64,000 nucleotides of DNA from Candidatus Coatesiibacteriota bacterium (lineage in GTDB: Bacteria; RBG-13-66-14; B26-G2; JAUVZD01), in assembly GCA_030602715.1 (NCBI GenBank), contig JAUVZD010000001.1, positions 206,213 through 270,212 on the forward strand. Reading direction: 5' to 3'. The position numbers and the translations under genes were made by a program. Shown here piece after piece: positions 33,342 to 41,181 of this stretch (position 1 is the first letter of the stretch; every line of letters begins with the position of its first letter). The notes beneath the pieces were generated by a model. That model saw only the letters and a list, made by a program, of their open reading frames with translations. It was not told where the DNA came from and ran no database searches.

Positions 33342-34769
33342 TTATTGGGTGAGCAGTTTTCCGTATCCCGGTTCGGTGGATGTGAATATAGTGTATTCAC
33401 CATCCCCGTCAAAGTCAACGAATACAAATGTCGCCGAAGTCCTATACTGACCGCCGGTATCATAAAACCAGGCTTCGGTGGGCTCGGTTTCAAAAGTTGA
33501 AGCGTCTATCGTCGGCATTGAAGGGATACCCATCGGCTCCATTATCCTTTCATCGGGAGAACCATATTTCAAATATACCCGACCCATATCCGTGACATAA
33601 CCTCTCTTGTTCTTTGTGGAGAAATGATCAATTACATAGTCAAATCGCCGGTTAAACTCTTCCTCAAGTTCGTTTTCCTCGGTTTTGGGAGTGGGGTCGC
33701 GCATCTTCCAAAACTGATACACGAAATAGGGCTTAAAATCCAGGTCCAATTGGTCATACCTCTCCAGTTCCTCATCGCTTGCCAGAAGCGAAATTCTCTC
33801 CCGCATATCCAATGCTTTCTTTTCAGTATAGGGCTTCAGGGTCTCACCCCCGGTAATCATAGCCAAAAGTGCAGTATCCTTATCCTCGTAGATTAGAATT
33901 CGCCTGCTTGCCCTAACCTCACTGCCAGTTACGGGGTCCTTTACCTCAACGATAAAGTCATAGGGACCGCTCTCCCCCTCTTCAAACCGAATACTGTCCA
34001 CCAGCAATGTGTTCTGTGAAGAGTAGGGAGAGGAGAAGGATATCTCCTCCACCACTTCCCCACTGGGACGAGCCAATATATACTTTACCACCATTTCTCC
34101 GCCAGCCTCTCCGCTCAAACCATACACTTCTAGATAATAATACACCTCCAGGGGCTTCAGATAGATGCCGTCTGGATTCGGGATAACCTCCATATTGTTT
34201 TTGAAAAACGGGCTCTCTTCATTTTCTGACTGGATAATGTTGCTTGCCAGTTGAATATCACTTATCCCCAACTCATCCGGGGAGTATTCCGAAGCGAGTA
34301 GTTCTATCTGTAGTAAACCCAGTCCCTTTGTGTTCAAGTCGGTCAATCCCACTTCCAAGGTATAGCTTCCCCGAGGAATCTCTATAGTTAACTGTTCCAG
34401 GTTCAACTTATTAGACAGAGTTTCCTCCTGAGTATTCACAGCATTAAAGGTCTCCTGATAATGTTCTATGGTGGGGAGTATCCCCTCCGAATCCACAAGC
34501 CTCACTCCCAGCAAATAATGCGCCTGGAGACCGTCTTCGCTCTGGAGAAAATACAACTGGTTCAAGGGCACTCCAAAGTAACACTCCATATAGTATCTAT
34601 TGACCTCATCGGGCACCCGAAATAAGGCGTAGTCAAAAAAGAAGCCCATCTCCTCCCGACCATCTCCCGCTGATTCCTCACCCACACTTATTACCTGTGC
34701 AAAGATGGGGATGCAAAGCAAAAGCCCCAGGGCTACGATGGTCACCAAAGCTATCCCCTTACTTCTCAC
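33342..34769 (-). CDS. GWxTD domain-containing secreted protein
   Basis: A protein with an N-terminal signal peptide (residues 1-24), a long beta-rich middle part and a C-terminal GWxTD domain. The latter has FWKMRDPTPKTEENELEEEFNRR (seen in pieces), a variant RGYVTDMGRVYLKYGSPDE instead of the canonical GWxTDRG, and a closing WFYDTGG. The family is found mainly in FCB and Acidobacteria-type genomes and its role is unknown. GTG start with GGAGA upstream. First gene of the operon running to argS. Confidence 0.82.
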   Translation of the reverse strand: MRSKGIALVTIVALGLLLCIPIFAQVISVGEESAGDGREEMGFFFDYALFRVPDEVNRYYMECYFGVPLNQLYFLQSEDGLQAHYLLGVRLVDSEGILPTIEHYQETFNAVNTQEETLSNKLNLEQLTIEIPRGSYTLEVGLTDLNTKGLGLLQIELLASEYSPDELGISDIQLASNIIQSENEESPFFKNNMEVIPNPDGIYLKPLEVYYYLEVYGLSGEAGGEMVVKYILARPSGEVVEEISFSSPYSSQNTLLVDSIRFEEGESGPYDFIVEVKDPVTGSEVRASRRILIYEDKDTALLAMITGGETLKPYTEKKALDMRERISLLASDEELERYDQLDLDFKPYFVYQFWKMRDPTPKTEENELEEEFNRRFDYVIDHFSTKNKRGYVTDMGRVYLKYGSPDERIMEPMGIPSMPTIDASTFETEPTEAWFYDTGGQYRTSATFVFVDFDGDGEYTIFTSTEPGYGKLLTQ

Positions 34770-34900
34770 AACTGTCTCCTTCTCCTGAAAGGTTCAGTGG
34801 CTCAAAGGGCGAAAATATTTTAACATAATTATCGGAGAAATGTTACCTTACTTTCATATTTTTTATACCCTCATTCTGAAAAAGCACAGAAAAATTTAAA

Positions 34901-34930
34901 ATTTAGGGGTGAGCCACTGGGACTCACCCC
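34901..34930 (-). terminator. terminator after the PorV gene
   Basis: Minus strand stem GGGGTGAG/CTCACCCC with a nine-base loop followed by a T-rich stretch, starting 20 bases after the PorV stop. Confidence 0.65.
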
Positions 34931-34949
34931 CAATAGTTATTTCTGCTTC

Positions 34950-35960
34950 TTAGAAGGAGAAACCAACCGTCATCCTGTGTACTAGGCTCAAGCCGCCGAA
35001 ATCTGTGAAGGCATAGTCAAATCGCATACCGGTTCCGCCCATATCATACTTGAAGCCGACACCGGCAGAGAAGGTTCTTTGCTCTTCACTGCTGAAGTCT
35101 CCCCCGGAGACCAGGTATCCACCACGCAAAGCCAGCATATTCTTGACCCAATACTCGGCACCGAGATTGATCTTTTCAGGTCCGTCGTTGGGGTGGACTG
35201 CGTCAAGTGCAATGGTTAAAAGGTGGTTATCACTTGCTTCAAAGAGGTCGTAGGATATACCCAGTCTAACCGAGATGGGCAGGGAGTAGGAGGCAAATTC
35301 CTTCTCCTCATAAGTAATTTTATCCCTCTGCAGTTCCATGAAGGTGCCCCCGAACTTCATCTCCGGTCCAAAGTTCTGGATGGAGATTCCCATCTTCAGC
35401 GATCTAAAACCAGTGATGTAGGTAGTTCCGAGGTCAAAGGCTATTCCCGTTGCGGTGTAGGTGTCAATCTTTTCACGAATAAACTTTATGGTGCCACCGA
35501 AGGCAAAACGGTCGATTAGACGACGGGCATAGGAACCACCTATCATCATATCGGAGGCGGAAAATGTTTTCCCGGTTTCGGGTTCATCTACGGTGCGGTA
35601 ATCCATTTCACCCACCATTAACATGGTGAACATTCCCCCGACCGTTCCGAAGCCGAATTTGTGAGCAAAGGTGCCGGACATCAATCGCATATCGGCAATC
35701 CACTCTACATCGGTGAAACTGAAGTCAGTGCCTTCTATATCCACCAGACCGGCTGGATTCCAGTAGCAGGCAGTGGAGTCATCTATCATGGCGACACAAG
35801 CGTCGCCCATAGCCACGAAACGAGCACCAATTCCGATTTTTAAGAATTGTGCTCCGGCTGTTCCTGCCTTTGTGCTCCCACGGGTACCGTCATCTTGAGC
35901 TAATGCCGCACCCGCGAGTACCAGGGCCAAAACAGCGGTAATAGCGAAAATCTTTTTCAT
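34950..35960 (-). CDS. PorV/PorQ-family outer membrane protein (UPF0164-like)
   Basis: 336-residue predicted outer-membrane beta-barrel. Signal peptide 1-21 ending ALAQ. The mature start KAGTAGAQFLKIGIGARFVAMGDACVAM with YWNPAGL is the diagnostic PorV/UPF0164 pattern, and the protein ends in an aromatic residue (TVGFSF) as barrels do. In Bacteroidetes PorV is the shuttle for type IX cargo. Here it follows a secreted protein with a FlgD/sorting-like C-terminus and a TonB receptor in one operon. Confidence 0.87.
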   Translation of the reverse strand: MKKIFAITAVLALVLAGAALAQDDGTRGSTKAGTAGAQFLKIGIGARFVAMGDACVAMIDDSTACYWNPAGLVDIEGTDFSFTDVEWIADMRLMSGTFAHKFGFGTVGGMFTMLMVGEMDYRTVDEPETGKTFSASDMMIGGSYARRLIDRFAFGGTIKFIREKIDTYTATGIAFDLGTTYITGFRSLKMGISIQNFGPEMKFGGTFMELQRDKITYEEKEFASYSLPISVRLGISYDLFEASDNHLLTIALDAVHPNDGPEKINLGAEYWVKNMLALRGGYLVSGGDFSSEEQRTFSAGVGFKYDMGGTGMRFDYAFTDFGGLSLVHRMTVGFSF

Positions 35961-36007
35961 CCTCTTTTCCTCCGCGTTTAATTGACCTTATACTTTTGGG
36001 TAGTTGC

Positions 36008-38113
36008 TTATTGCACTCCGCCCAAAATGATGGCGAACTTACCAACCGTCTCCCCGATTCCAGGAGCATCTAGGTGATAGACATAAATACCACTGGCGAT
36101 TGCCAGTCCCGGACGACCGGTGCCGGAGTAGTTGGAGAGATCCCAGTAAGCGACGCCATATTCAACATCATTGTACTCAATGGTGTCCACCCAGTCGCCG
36201 GCTACGGTGTATATCTTTATCGTGCAACGAGCAGGAAGGTTCATGAAAGCTATTCGGCTCTCTCGCACCAACGAGGGAGCCCAACCCTCCCAATCAGCCG
36301 CTCCGATATAGGGGTTAGGAACTACCCAGACATTATCCAGAGTTGTGCTTGCAGGTGGTGTGGGGATTACCGATAGCTGGTTGGCTCCCTTTCCACCAGA
36401 GATGGGTGGCAGGTCCAGATCGGCGGTATCCATACCGAAATCGTAGGCAATCATAGAATAGAAGTAGCGGAAACCGTTACTCAACCCACTATCAACATGG
36501 TAGTAGTAACTGCTTCCCTCACTCTGCATCTGGATTTGGAAGGTCTCCAATTCCATCCTATACGGCACATATCTCAGGTCCGGTTCAATGGGGGAGGGAA
36601 TGTCCGTTCCATCAATGTATCCATCAGGAACCCGCTCGGCTTTGTCACCCGAGCCACCGTTATCCCGCCATCCGAAGGGCTTGAAGCAGTTTAGCAAGTC
36701 TGTTGACAGCAAATCCCACCAAGCAATTGGCTCCCAACCGACATCAAAGCCGATGGGGCTACGCCACAGGATGTAACCGTCAAAGTCAACCACGCCGGTC
36801 TGAGGGTCGGGGTCGGTCTCAGTGTTATAGCCCAGGGCATATTTGGGGGTCCAGTGTAATTCTACCGCCCCATCCTGCGGAATCCCCACAAACTTGGGAG
36901 ATTGCGGCGGGCTGGCTACTATCCAGTCATCCTCGGTGCCCGGTATCTCGTCGGCGCCCCTCCAGTCAGCCAGAACCTGGTCAAAGTTGCGGCGCATCTC
37001 CAGGAGGTCTTGCCCACATCCTTCAATGATGTAGAACTCAGTGAACACTTCCCCATCTGGTAATTCAGCGAAGGGACCGATTGCAGGACAGACACGCCAA
37101 TCAAAAGGAGCGTCTGAAACTTCCTCATAAACACCGGAGTCTATCATGTAGGCGAACATATAGGTGTCGTTTGCCGGGTCATTATTCCAATCCCAGGAGT
37201 GCTGACTGGAAGCGAAGATGAACTCCCCATCGGGATAAACCCCCTGGTAACCAAATACACGGACGCCGATATAGCCGGAAGGTTCGCCACCGCTGTCGTA
37301 CATATAAGAAGTTGAGCGCTGTTCGGCCGGGTCATAATTGACCGCATCAAACTCATCGGGGACACCATCCGGGGTGGGATCTGACCACACCACGCCCGGC
37401 TGAGTGGGGTTGGTCCACTCATCGGTGTCATCGTTGCCCTCATAACCGACCAGGTCGTCTAGGTGGTCACCCAGACCAACATCAAAGTCATACGGAAAAG
37501 CAAAGTAAAAATCCTGAAGAGTGTGCCCGCTCAAGTTGCGAAAGAGGAATGCATGGACCACATAGTCATCGTGGTCGGGGACTCCCCAAGAGTAGGTGTG
37601 CCTCTCGCACTCCGTACCTAGAGGACCAGTCTCAGTGGCGCCTGAATCGTCACATATGGCCCAGGAGTCAAAGTCGGATACCTTTTCCACATGAGGCGGT
37701 CTGTTTTGCCAGTTGGAACTATCGGTGTCCAGGCAGCCGAATTCACAGGGATAAATCGGAACCCAATCCGCTTGTGGAGGCGAGTCTTGCCAGTAACTGC
37801 TGAAGACGTAGATGTCGGTTCCCTCCTGGGTGCCGAACCAGATAGTACCATGATAAAGATATGACGGTCCGTCCACAGAAGGCCAAAATCCAAAGTAACA
37901 ATTCTCACTGTCAAGCAGTATCTCACCAACTTCCAGGCTGTTCCAGACCGATACACAGTAGAGCCCAACTATATGGTCGGTGTGGCCATGAGCCCAGGGC
38001 ATCGGGCCCGGTGGCGGCACTGTCTTGTCAATCTTGCTTGCAGCCGTAAAAAGAACCACGGCTGAAATGCTAATTACACAGATTAGCACCAAGCGCCTTT
38101 GTGAAAAACTCAT
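36008..38113 (-). CDS. Large secreted protein with C-terminal FlgD/type-IX-like domain
   Basis: 701 residues with an N-terminal signal anchor (about 8-24). The body is rich in Asp, Trp, Tyr and Gly without recognised catalytic motifs. Beta-sandwich (fibronectin-like) segments appear around 415-560 (PKFVGIPQDGAVELHWTPK). The last 90 residues, from VWVVPNPYIGAADW through CTIKIYTVAGDWVDTIE to GIYVYHLDAPG, form a FlgD-Ig/type IX sorting-like domain. Probably a surface or secreted protein handled by the neighbouring PorV and TonB receptor. Specific function unknown. Confidence 0.72.
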   Translation of the reverse strand: MSFSQRRLVLICVISISAVVLFTAASKIDKTVPPPGPMPWAHGHTDHIVGLYCVSVWNSLEVGEILLDSENCYFGFWPSVDGPSYLYHGTIWFGTQEGTDIYVFSSYWQDSPPQADWVPIYPCEFGCLDTDSSNWQNRPPHVEKVSDFDSWAICDDSGATETGPLGTECERHTYSWGVPDHDDYVVHAFLFRNLSGHTLQDFYFAFPYDFDVGLGDHLDDLVGYEGNDDTDEWTNPTQPGVVWSDPTPDGVPDEFDAVNYDPAEQRSTSYMYDSGGEPSGYIGVRVFGYQGVYPDGEFIFASSQHSWDWNNDPANDTYMFAYMIDSGVYEEVSDAPFDWRVCPAIGPFAELPDGEVFTEFYIIEGCGQDLLEMRRNFDQVLADWRGADEIPGTEDDWIVASPPQSPKFVGIPQDGAVELHWTPKYALGYNTETDPDPQTGVVDFDGYILWRSPIGFDVGWEPIAWWDLLSTDLLNCFKPFGWRDNGGSGDKAERVPDGYIDGTDIPSPIEPDLRYVPYRMELETFQIQMQSEGSSYYYHVDSGLSNGFRYFYSMIAYDFGMDTADLDLPPISGGKGANQLSVIPTPPASTTLDNVWVVPNPYIGAADWEGWAPSLVRESRIAFMNLPARCTIKIYTVAGDWVDTIEYNDVEYGVAYWDLSNYSGTGRPGLAIASGIYVYHLDAPGIGETVGKFAIILGGVQ

Positions 38114-38147
38114 ATGCCTCGTTCACCCCCTATATTCTAAAGGTGCA

Positions 38148-38185
38148 GGATGGGGATGGGGTTTCCACCCCCATCCAATTTTTTT
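38148..38185 (+). terminator. terminator-like hairpin in the antisense direction
   Basis: Stem GGATGGGG/CCCCATCC followed by AATTTTTTT on the plus strand, in the 74-base spacer between two minus-strand genes. As a minus-strand RNA it forms a hairpin with a leading A-tract, so it would not terminate the operon. It could block antisense transcription or stabilise an upstream mRNA end. Confidence 0.5.
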
Positions 38186-38187
38186 GA

Positions 38188-40803
38188 TTAGAATTGTACA
38201 CTCACTCCCGCACGCACAATGAGCGGGTCACCATAAACCTCGTAGTCATCAAAGGAACCATCCGGGTCGTTGTAGTAGAACAACCAGTTTGACCAGTCAA
38301 GACCTGTCCCTTCTCCTTCATCAGCACCAAGGTTCTGCACATTGAGGCGGTTTATCAGGTTGCGAGCCTCAACATAGAAGCTATACTTCATGCCCATCAA
38401 GCGGATATCGTAGTTGGCTTTCAGGTCCAGATTTAAGGTCCAGGGCATACGCTTGTCGTTGATTGCCGGTTGGCCCAACTCAGGTGCAGTGGAGTAGGGC
38501 ATTCCCGAACCATAAACCATGGTCACATTGATTCCCCACTTGTCCACATCACGAATGTCAAAAGTCAGGTCCAAGGAGTGGGTCTGATCCCAATCCAGCA
38601 GGTTCTCCCGACGGGGCAATACCCAATCATAGTACTCGTACATGTAGCCCTGACGGAAGCTGGAAGCGAGACCCTTGGACACGGAGAAGGTATAAGCCAC
38701 TTTGGCGGCGAACATGTCGGAGAGCCTCTTGTCCAGAGTGAGCTCAAAACCACGGGAGTTTCCAAAGTCAGCGTTGCACAGCCGGGTATATGTTCCGTTG
38801 GGGGTGTTGATCCTCGCTGTATCCAGCAGGTCACGCATATCCTTGAAGAATACGGTGGCATCCCCGACCATATCCTCGGTGAAGATGTGCTCCACCCCAA
38901 ACTCATACTGCACTGTCTTCTCCGGCTCAAGGTCGGGCCAACCCAGAAGCGGATAAGCCCCCATGGGCGGGTTCTGACTGCTCATGAACAGATATTGGAA
39001 CGGAGGAGACTGGAAGAAGTGACCGTAGGAGAAGTGGAACTTGTCTCGCTCGGTGATGGGATAGGACACACCTATACGCGGGCTGATCTGATACTTGACG
39101 GTGGGAGTAACTCTCGGGATGTCTTCATAGTATTCATACTGCCCCAGATAGTCGGCGTAGTCGTAGGGGTCTTCCACATAGGTGCCCTTTGGATTGAGCA
39201 GATCCAGGCGAACCCCGATGTTCAAGACCAAGCTGGAATACTCCAGCTTATCCTGCACATAAGCGGATATAGTGTAAGGTTTCACCTTCCAAACGTCAAC
39301 ATAGGTGTTGGTGGGCAGGGGCTGGAACTCGTGGTAATCCACATCGTAGTACTTGAACACGCCGCCCACCTTCAACTGATTGGAATTGGAAAGCTCGCTG
39401 GTCACATCACCCTTCACCGACCAGTTGTATTGTTTCTCGTCTCCATACCAGCGCATGGCACCCTTTGTGTAAAACCAGCCGGTGGGGTCCATCATCTGAC
39501 GGTTCAAATAGATCTGTTCACCGGGTGGCATATCGAAGTCGCGCTTATAGGCATCTCCCGCCTCTTTCCGGTCATCGGGAACGCCGGGAACATGGGTGAG
39601 TGCGTGGCGTTTGAAGTAACCGAAGTTGATGGAGTAGAAGGTGCTGTCGCTCACATAGTGGGTCCATAATGTGCCTATCTTCAAAGCTTCTCTCATTTGA
39701 TCCAGATATCCGGACCCAATTATATACTGGTACTGAATGTTGAAGAGGTCTTGACGCAGGTCGGAGTAGTTACCGGAGAAGGTCAGCTTGTAGCGGTCTG
39801 AGAAACGATAGGTAACTTTGCTGGAGATATTCCACTCAATGGCCGGGTCTTTGACCGGATACTTGGTCCAATCACGATACCAGTCGCCGGAGACGAAGTA
39901 GCTCATCTTGCTGGTCAAGGGACCTCCAAAGTTGGCGGTGGCTTTGGTGCGGCGTGGCTGACGGGTGCTGGTATGCCAGGTTATCTCCGGAGCATTTGGA
40001 TCCGGCTGACCGGTTGACGCCAGAAGCATCTGAGTATCCCATTCCTGACGAGCGGCGTAGACGTCCTGAGTGAAACTAAATCCGCCTTCAAATTTGTCAG
40101 AACCCTCTTTGGTGATGATGTTGATGATGGCTGACTGAGCCTCACCATACTGAGCGTCCCAACCACCAGTCAGAATGGAGATCTGCTCAATAGCATTGGT
40201 GTTGATCAACATCCCTACCGATCCGCTGATGGGGTTGACCACCGAAATACCGTCAATCATGTAGGCGATTTCGTTGCTTCGTCCACCCCGAACATGGTAG
40301 AAAGTTCCTGTGTCGGTGCCGCCCTCAGTAACGATACCTGCGGTTCGGCTCATCACCTCACGGAACTCGTCAATAACCTGAGTGCTTATCTCATCACCGG
40401 TGATAATACGACGGGTAGTGGTCTCATCGTGACGAATCAACGGCTCCGCATAGGCTTCAAGGCGGTAACCCTCCACGGGATCCACTTTCAAGGTGATGGT
40501 CAAGGTGGTACGCTGGTCAACAACTATGTTCACATCGCCTATGGTAACGGTCTCATGACCCATCAACTGCGCTTTAACATCCCAGGTACCGGCTTGAACG
40601 CCAGCGATGGTGAAGTAACCGTTGCTGTCGGTGAATGCTCCTCTACCCGTTCCCAAGACCATCACCGAAGCGCTGGCCAAGGGATTGCCTTGCTGGTCGG
40701 TTATTACCCCGGAGAGGGTTCCTTCCGTCCCGGCAAAGCAGACAGCGTGGACAAATAGGACTATGGCTAACGCCAGCCCTATCTTTATCCCAAATTTCCG
40801 CAT
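38188..40803 (-). CDS. TonB-dependent receptor with carboxypeptidase-like regulatory domain
   Basis: Outer-membrane receptor of 871 residues. Signal peptide 1-24, then a CarboxypepD-regulatory-like domain (about 28-110, GTLSGVITDQQGNPLASASVMVLGTG in sections). A plug domain follows (about 140-235, VMSRTAGIV, HVRGGRSNEIAYMIDG, AQYGEAQSAIINIITKEG), and the rest is a 22-strand-type barrel ending VRAGVSVQF. Substrate unknown. It is the first gene of an operon with the secreted protein and PorV, driven by a promoter about 200 bases upstream. Two ExbB/ExbD sets at 22-24.6 kb could energise it. Confidence 0.92.
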   Translation of the reverse strand: MRKFGIKIGLALAIVLFVHAVCFAGTEGTLSGVITDQQGNPLASASVMVLGTGRGAFTDSNGYFTIAGVQAGTWDVKAQLMGHETVTIGDVNIVVDQRTTLTITLKVDPVEGYRLEAYAEPLIRHDETTTRRIITGDEISTQVIDEFREVMSRTAGIVTEGGTDTGTFYHVRGGRSNEIAYMIDGISVVNPISGSVGMLINTNAIEQISILTGGWDAQYGEAQSAIINIITKEGSDKFEGGFSFTQDVYAARQEWDTQMLLASTGQPDPNAPEITWHTSTRQPRRTKATANFGGPLTSKMSYFVSGDWYRDWTKYPVKDPAIEWNISSKVTYRFSDRYKLTFSGNYSDLRQDLFNIQYQYIIGSGYLDQMREALKIGTLWTHYVSDSTFYSINFGYFKRHALTHVPGVPDDRKEAGDAYKRDFDMPPGEQIYLNRQMMDPTGWFYTKGAMRWYGDEKQYNWSVKGDVTSELSNSNQLKVGGVFKYYDVDYHEFQPLPTNTYVDVWKVKPYTISAYVQDKLEYSSLVLNIGVRLDLLNPKGTYVEDPYDYADYLGQYEYYEDIPRVTPTVKYQISPRIGVSYPITERDKFHFSYGHFFQSPPFQYLFMSSQNPPMGAYPLLGWPDLEPEKTVQYEFGVEHIFTEDMVGDATVFFKDMRDLLDTARINTPNGTYTRLCNADFGNSRGFELTLDKRLSDMFAAKVAYTFSVSKGLASSFRQGYMYEYYDWVLPRRENLLDWDQTHSLDLTFDIRDVDKWGINVTMVYGSGMPYSTAPELGQPAINDKRMPWTLNLDLKANYDIRLMGMKYSFYVEARNLINRLNVQNLGADEGEGTGLDWSNWLFYYNDPDGSFDDYEVYGDPLIVRAGVSVQF

Positions 40804-41007
40804 CTACTGCCCCCTTTCTTTTTGGTGCAAACTTTAACAATTATATACACTTTTTTTCTTCTTAAGTTGCCAATCTCTTTCAAAAATGAGCAAACGAAAC
40901 CCCTTCACCACCTCCTCTAATGTATAACTTTTCAATCAACCTAATCTATATATACTTTTACAAAAACCCATCCTTTTTCATAATAAACACACACTTATCC
41001 AATGAAA

Positions 41008-41036
41008 AAAGTAACATATTGGCTTGTATATGTCAA
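41008..41036 (-). promoter_or_regulatory. sigma-70 promoter of the TonB receptor operon
   Basis: Minus strand: perfect TTGACA, 17 bases, TACTTT. Predicts a leader of about 198 bases before the receptor ATG. Confidence 0.65.
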
Positions 41037-41103
41037 GAGAAAATTTACACCCTCCGCCTGAATTCAGCGTTATTTTCCAACCTCTCCTCCCCTCCAATAT
41101 GGC

Positions 41104-41132
41104 TTGACTTACCCAATACCGTGATTTATATT
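41104..41132 (+). promoter_or_regulatory. sigma-70 promoter of the GT39-like gene
   Basis: TTGACT, 17 bases, TATATT, about 45 bases before ATG 41182. Confidence 0.72.
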
Positions 41133-41181
41133 TGCCGTATTCTCCCAAAGATTCATTCAATCCAATCCCCATAATCAACTG

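Larger units (their letters stand above)
40804..41181. other. A/T-rich divergent intergenic region
   Basis: The 378-base spacer carries the divergent promoters for the TonB receptor (41008-41036) and the glycosyltransferase (41104-41132). The remainder is a roughly 200-base leader before the receptor gene. Within it, on the minus strand, lies an isolated strong ribosome-site-like GAGGAGGTG near 40906-40920 followed by a possible 24-codon frame opening with GTG. No known riboswitch fold was recognised. Confidence 0.6.

Noticed and set aside
38470..39669. 399-codon open frame antisense to the TonB receptor
   Set aside because: Shadow of a well-supported gene; composition rich in His, Gly and Val without domain features.
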